The notes beneath the pieces are model-generated. The model worked only from the letters and a program-made list of their open reading frames with translations. It did no database searches and was not told the DNA's origin. From assembly GCA_026389955.1 (NCBI GenBank), contig JAPLGY010000371.1:1-5741 (forward strand): a stretch of DNA of 5,741 nt, in the 5' to 3' direction. Of this stretch, positions 5,018 through 5,741 are shown piece after piece; the first letter of the stretch is position 1; every line of letters starts with the position of its first letter. Position numbers and translations under genes: made by a program. This stretch comes from Caldilinea sp. (lineage in GTDB: Bacteria > Chloroflexota > Anaerolineae > Caldilineales > Caldilineaceae).

Positions 5018-5741
5018 ATGCGCAGAATCGCCGCAATCCGCTGGCAGCCCTATCTGTTCCTGCTTCCTTCTTTTCTGCTGCTGGTGCTGCTGATCATCTA
5101 CCCGACATTTTTTGTCGTCTCAAACAGCGTCTACTTCTGGAATTTGCAGCTCAGCCCGGTGCCGTTGCAGTTCGTCGGGCTCAAAAACTTCGAGCTGGTC
5201 TTCACCGCCACCCCGTTTGTCGACGCGCTGCGCAACACGCTGATTTTGGCAGGGGTGGGCACATTGCTGGAGTTTTGGCTGGGGCTGGGGATCGCCCTGC
5301 TCCTGAGCATCAACCTGCGCGGAAACAGCATCGTACGGGCCTTGCTGATCATGCCAGTCACCCTGGCCCCGGTAGTTACCGGATTTCTGTTTCGCTACAT
5401 GTATTACCGTGAAGGCGGTTTTCTCACCTGGCTCCTGCTCTCGTTGGGCATCCCAGTCTCCGAGCGGGGGCTGCTGGGCGAAGAGAGCAGTGCGTTGGCC
5501 AGCGTGCTGGTGGCTGACATCTGGCAGTGGACCCCCTATGCGGCGATCCTGCTTTATGCAGGTCTACTCTCGATCTCCGACGAAGTCAAAGAGGCTGCAC
5601 GCGTCGACGGCGCTGCGGGCTGGCGCCTTTTCTGGCACATTCTGCTGCCGCTGGTGCGGCCAACTGCGGCGATCTTTGTCATGCTCCGCTTCATGCAGCT
5701 CTTCAACATGTTCGATCTGGTGCTGGTGTTGACTCGAGGAG
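5018..5741 (+). CDS. ABC sugar transporter permease, MalF/UgpA-like (3' end outside window)
   Basis: The first 241 codons are present and the frame is open to the right edge; the usual length is ~290-310 aa, so about 50-70 residues are missing. It is an inner-membrane permease (binding-protein-dependent transport family). A short basic start (MRRIAAIRWQ) precedes the first membrane segment at ~11-33. Further hydrophobic segments lie near 72-97, 107-128, 158-182 and 210-236. FVGLKNFELVF (52-62) is the typical periplasmic segment of MalF-like subunits. The EAA loop, which docks on the ATPase, is EAARVDGAAGWRLFWHILLP (192-211), with Gly198 and the closing LP intact. The start ATG has GGTGAG 5 nt upstream. 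The gene follows the binding-protein gene by 80 nt and should share its transcript. A partner permease of the MalG type would be expected next. Confidence 0.93.
   Translation, partial: MRRIAAIRWQPYLFLLPSFLLLVLLIIYPTFFVVSNSVYFWNLQLSPVPLQFVGLKNFELVFTATPFVDALRNTLILAGVGTLLEFWLGLGIALLLSINLRGNSIVRALLIMPVTLAPVVTGFLFRYMYYREGGFLTWLLLSLGIPVSERGLLGEESSALASVLVADIWQWTPYAAILLYAGLLSISDEVKEAARVDGAAGWRLFWHILLPLVRPTAAIFVMLRFMQLFNMFDLVLVLTRG

Overview
The window reads as one co-directional piece of a bacterial carbohydrate-uptake locus, all on the + strand, preceded by a non-coding tandem-repeat array that runs off the left edge. The DNA is GC-rich. The solute-binding protein is a Tat-type lipoprotein (SRRQFLK followed by the lipobox LAGC and an Ala/Pro linker). 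That combination, with a ROK regulator next to a CUT1-type sugar transporter and a Gfo/Idh/MocA oxidoreductase, is common in Chloroflexota such as Anaerolineae or Caldilineae. The phylum is an inference from style; nothing here is a phylogenetic marker.

Layout. Positions 1-439 hold seven copies, the first and last shortened, of a ~71-bp compound repeat. Positions 440-752 are a regulatory region with a long inverted repeat (484-521), a near-consensus sigma-70-type promoter (538-566), an AT-rich palindrome just after the predicted start of transcription (580-596), a perfect 15-bp tandem duplication (601-630), and a palindrome plus small hairpin (640-684). Four genes follow: a ROK-family repressor (753-2015), a Gfo/Idh/MocA dehydrogenase (2088-3254), an extracellular sugar-binding lipoprotein (3459-4937), and the first 241 codons of a MalF/UgpA-like permease (5018 to the right edge).

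How the genes fit together. The binding protein would capture a sugar or oligosaccharide at the cell surface and hand it to the permease. A second permease and other transporter parts would be expected downstream. The oxidoreductase probably oxidises or otherwise remodels the sugar inside the cell. The ROK protein has a winged-helix domain and an intact zinc-type cysteine motif but has lost the kinase catalytic Asp, so it should act as a sugar-responsive repressor of its own promoter and perhaps of the operon. The substrate cannot be told from sequence.

Each gene boundary carries a distinct RNA structure: a terminator-like stem with a T tract after the regulator, an 11-bp bulged GC stem after the dehydrogenase, and a perfect 14-bp hairpin without a T tract after the binding-protein gene. 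This suggests one transcript whose segments are kept at different levels, with the binding protein most abundant. I found no CRISPR, tRNA, rRNA, transposase, phage or defence gene. The least explained parts are the tandem array and the dense leader between 440 and 752.
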